Source: Janthinobacterium agaricidamnosum NBRC 102515 = DSM 9628
Lineage (GTDB): Bacteria; Pseudomonadota; Gammaproteobacteria; Burkholderiales; Burkholderiaceae_D
Length of the DNA stretch: 64,000 nucleotides
Reading direction: 5' to 3'
Assembly (NCBI RefSeq): GCF_000723165.1
Contig: NZ_HG322949.1
Span: forward strand, 1,696,121-1,760,120
Shown here: positions 63,371 through 64,000 of the stretch, piece after piece
Layout of the letters: every line of letters starts with the position of its first letter
Position numbering within the stretch: position 1 is the first letter of the stretch
Position numbers and translations under genes: made by a program
The notes under the pieces: model-generated
Seen by the model: the letters and a program-made list of their open reading frames with translations, nothing else
Told to the model about the DNA's origin: nothing
Databases searched by the model: none

Positions 63371-64000
63371 TCATGCTTTTGCTTGCACGCCGCGCCGGTA
63401 AGCGCCCGGGGTGATGCCGGTCAGGCGATGAAAGGTGCGTGAAAAGTGTTGCGGATTAGTAAAGCCGCATAATAAACCGACTTCAATCACCGAATATTGC
63501 CGTTGCCGCAACAGTGTCTGGGCCTGGGTGATGCGCAGTTGCAGCACATATTGATGCGGCGTGGTCCGGAAGCTGGCCTGGAACAGCCGCGAAAAATGCG
63601 CCGGGCTGTAAGCGGCGCATGCCGCAAGGTCGGTCAATTGTATCGGCTGTGCCAGGTTGGCTTGTATAAAGTCGGTGATGCGCCGCATTTGCCAGGCCGG
63701 CAAACCGCCCGGGATTGCCGCTGCCGGCACGCGTACGCCATGCTGGCTGACCAGCCGCGCGCAGATGGCTTGCTCGATACCATCGGTAAACAGGCGGCCC
63801 GAGCTGTAGCCGCTGGCTTGTTCCAGCTGCAGCGTATGCATCAGCGCGGCCAGCATGTCGTCGCGGATGCCGGGTGCGGGCAGCGCTTCGAAGTCGCGGC
63901 CGTCGAGTAAAGCTGCCGAAGCTTGCGCCATGACGGCATCGTCCAGCGTGACGCTGATGAAATGGGCCGGTTCCAGCCACTGTATGCTTTCCTGGCACTG
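63371..64000 (-). CDS. AraC-family transcriptional regulator (5' end beyond window)
   Basis: The reading frame runs off the right end of the window, so only the C-terminal 209 residues are seen. The two-part AraC DNA-binding domain is complete (LTDLAACAAYSPAHFSRLFQ; VGLLCGFTNPQHFSRTFHRLTGITPGAYRR). The sensory part is cut off. It lies 94 bp beyond the DUF2269-like gene on the same strand. Confidence 0.9.
   Translation of the reverse strand, partial: QCQESIQWLEPAHFISVTLDDAVMAQASAALLDGRDFEALPAPGIRDDMLAALMHTLQLEQASGYSSGRLFTDGIEQAICARLVSQHGVRVPAAAIPGGLPAWQMRRITDFIQANLAQPIQLTDLAACAAYSPAHFSRLFQASFRTTPHQYVLQLRITQAQTLLRQRQYSVIEVGLLCGFTNPQHFSRTFHRLTGITPGAYRRGVQAKA

Overview
The window looks like a chromosomal segment of a high-GC betaproteobacterium, most likely Oxalobacteraceae (Janthinobacterium/Duganella/Massilia type). 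Supporting signs are an elongation factor P with arginine at position 32 next to its rhamnosyltransferase EarP, an IF-2-type N-terminus of betaproteobacterial character, a SelD/SenA-like pair, and dense GC-rich genes. Family names come from recognising protein motifs by eye; no database search was run.

Layout. 1-3.7 kb: tRNA-Ala and three tRNA-Glu genes, with an NmrA-type oxidoreductase and a chemoreceptor between the Glu copies. 3.7-7 kb: earP, efp and two small exported proteins, one an Ivy-type lysozyme inhibitor. 6.9-9 kb: AraC regulator divergent from an Fsr-like MFS exporter. 9.1-13 kb: an AT-richer accessory patch with a chimeric gene (IF-2 N-terminal domain fused to an OLD-like ATPase and TOPRIM-like domain), a ParS/MbcA-type antitoxin, an internally deleted RES toxin and a decayed MFS pseudogene. 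13.1-15.9 kb: an amino-acid operon (ornithine-cyclodeaminase family, threonine-dehydratase family, DauR/YheO-like regulator) with a clear promoter and operator-like repeats. 16-25.6 kb: dbpA, an AcpA-like phosphatase, a lipoprotein hydrolase, an IS256 remnant, initiator tRNA, a methyltransferase and hypotheticals. 26-31 kb: sbcDC preceded by a 50-codon gene. 31.4-43.5 kb: a diguanylate cyclase, HNH protein, YcaQ glycosylase, CzcE-like protein, Pat-type acetyltransferase, hemerythrin-like protein, DUF349 protein and moaE. 43.5-47.5 kb: clpB with a sigma-32 promoter and a polyamine-binding protein. 47.8-57.5 kb: sixA and ppk1 divergent from pstSCAB-phoU-phoBR. 57.5-64 kb: selD, a SenA-like protein, a UvrD-type helicase, udk, a membrane protein and an AraC regulator cut by the window end.

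How the genes work together. A phosphate theme runs through the second half: pstSCAB-phoU-phoBR senses and imports phosphate and ppk1 stores it as polyphosphate. Matching Pho boxes lie before pstS and ppk1, each 10 nt from a -10 element. A tandem set of the same repeats precedes the czcE-like gene, and a degenerate pair precedes the acid phosphatase. EarP and EF-P form an enzyme-substrate pair.

The most unusual locus is the IF-2/ATPase/TOPRIM chimera at 10087-12204, a candidate anti-phage protein carrying a copy of a core translation factor domain. Next are the SenA-like protein with two predicted iron-binding histidines replaced by arginine, and the czcE-like gene under apparent PhoB control.
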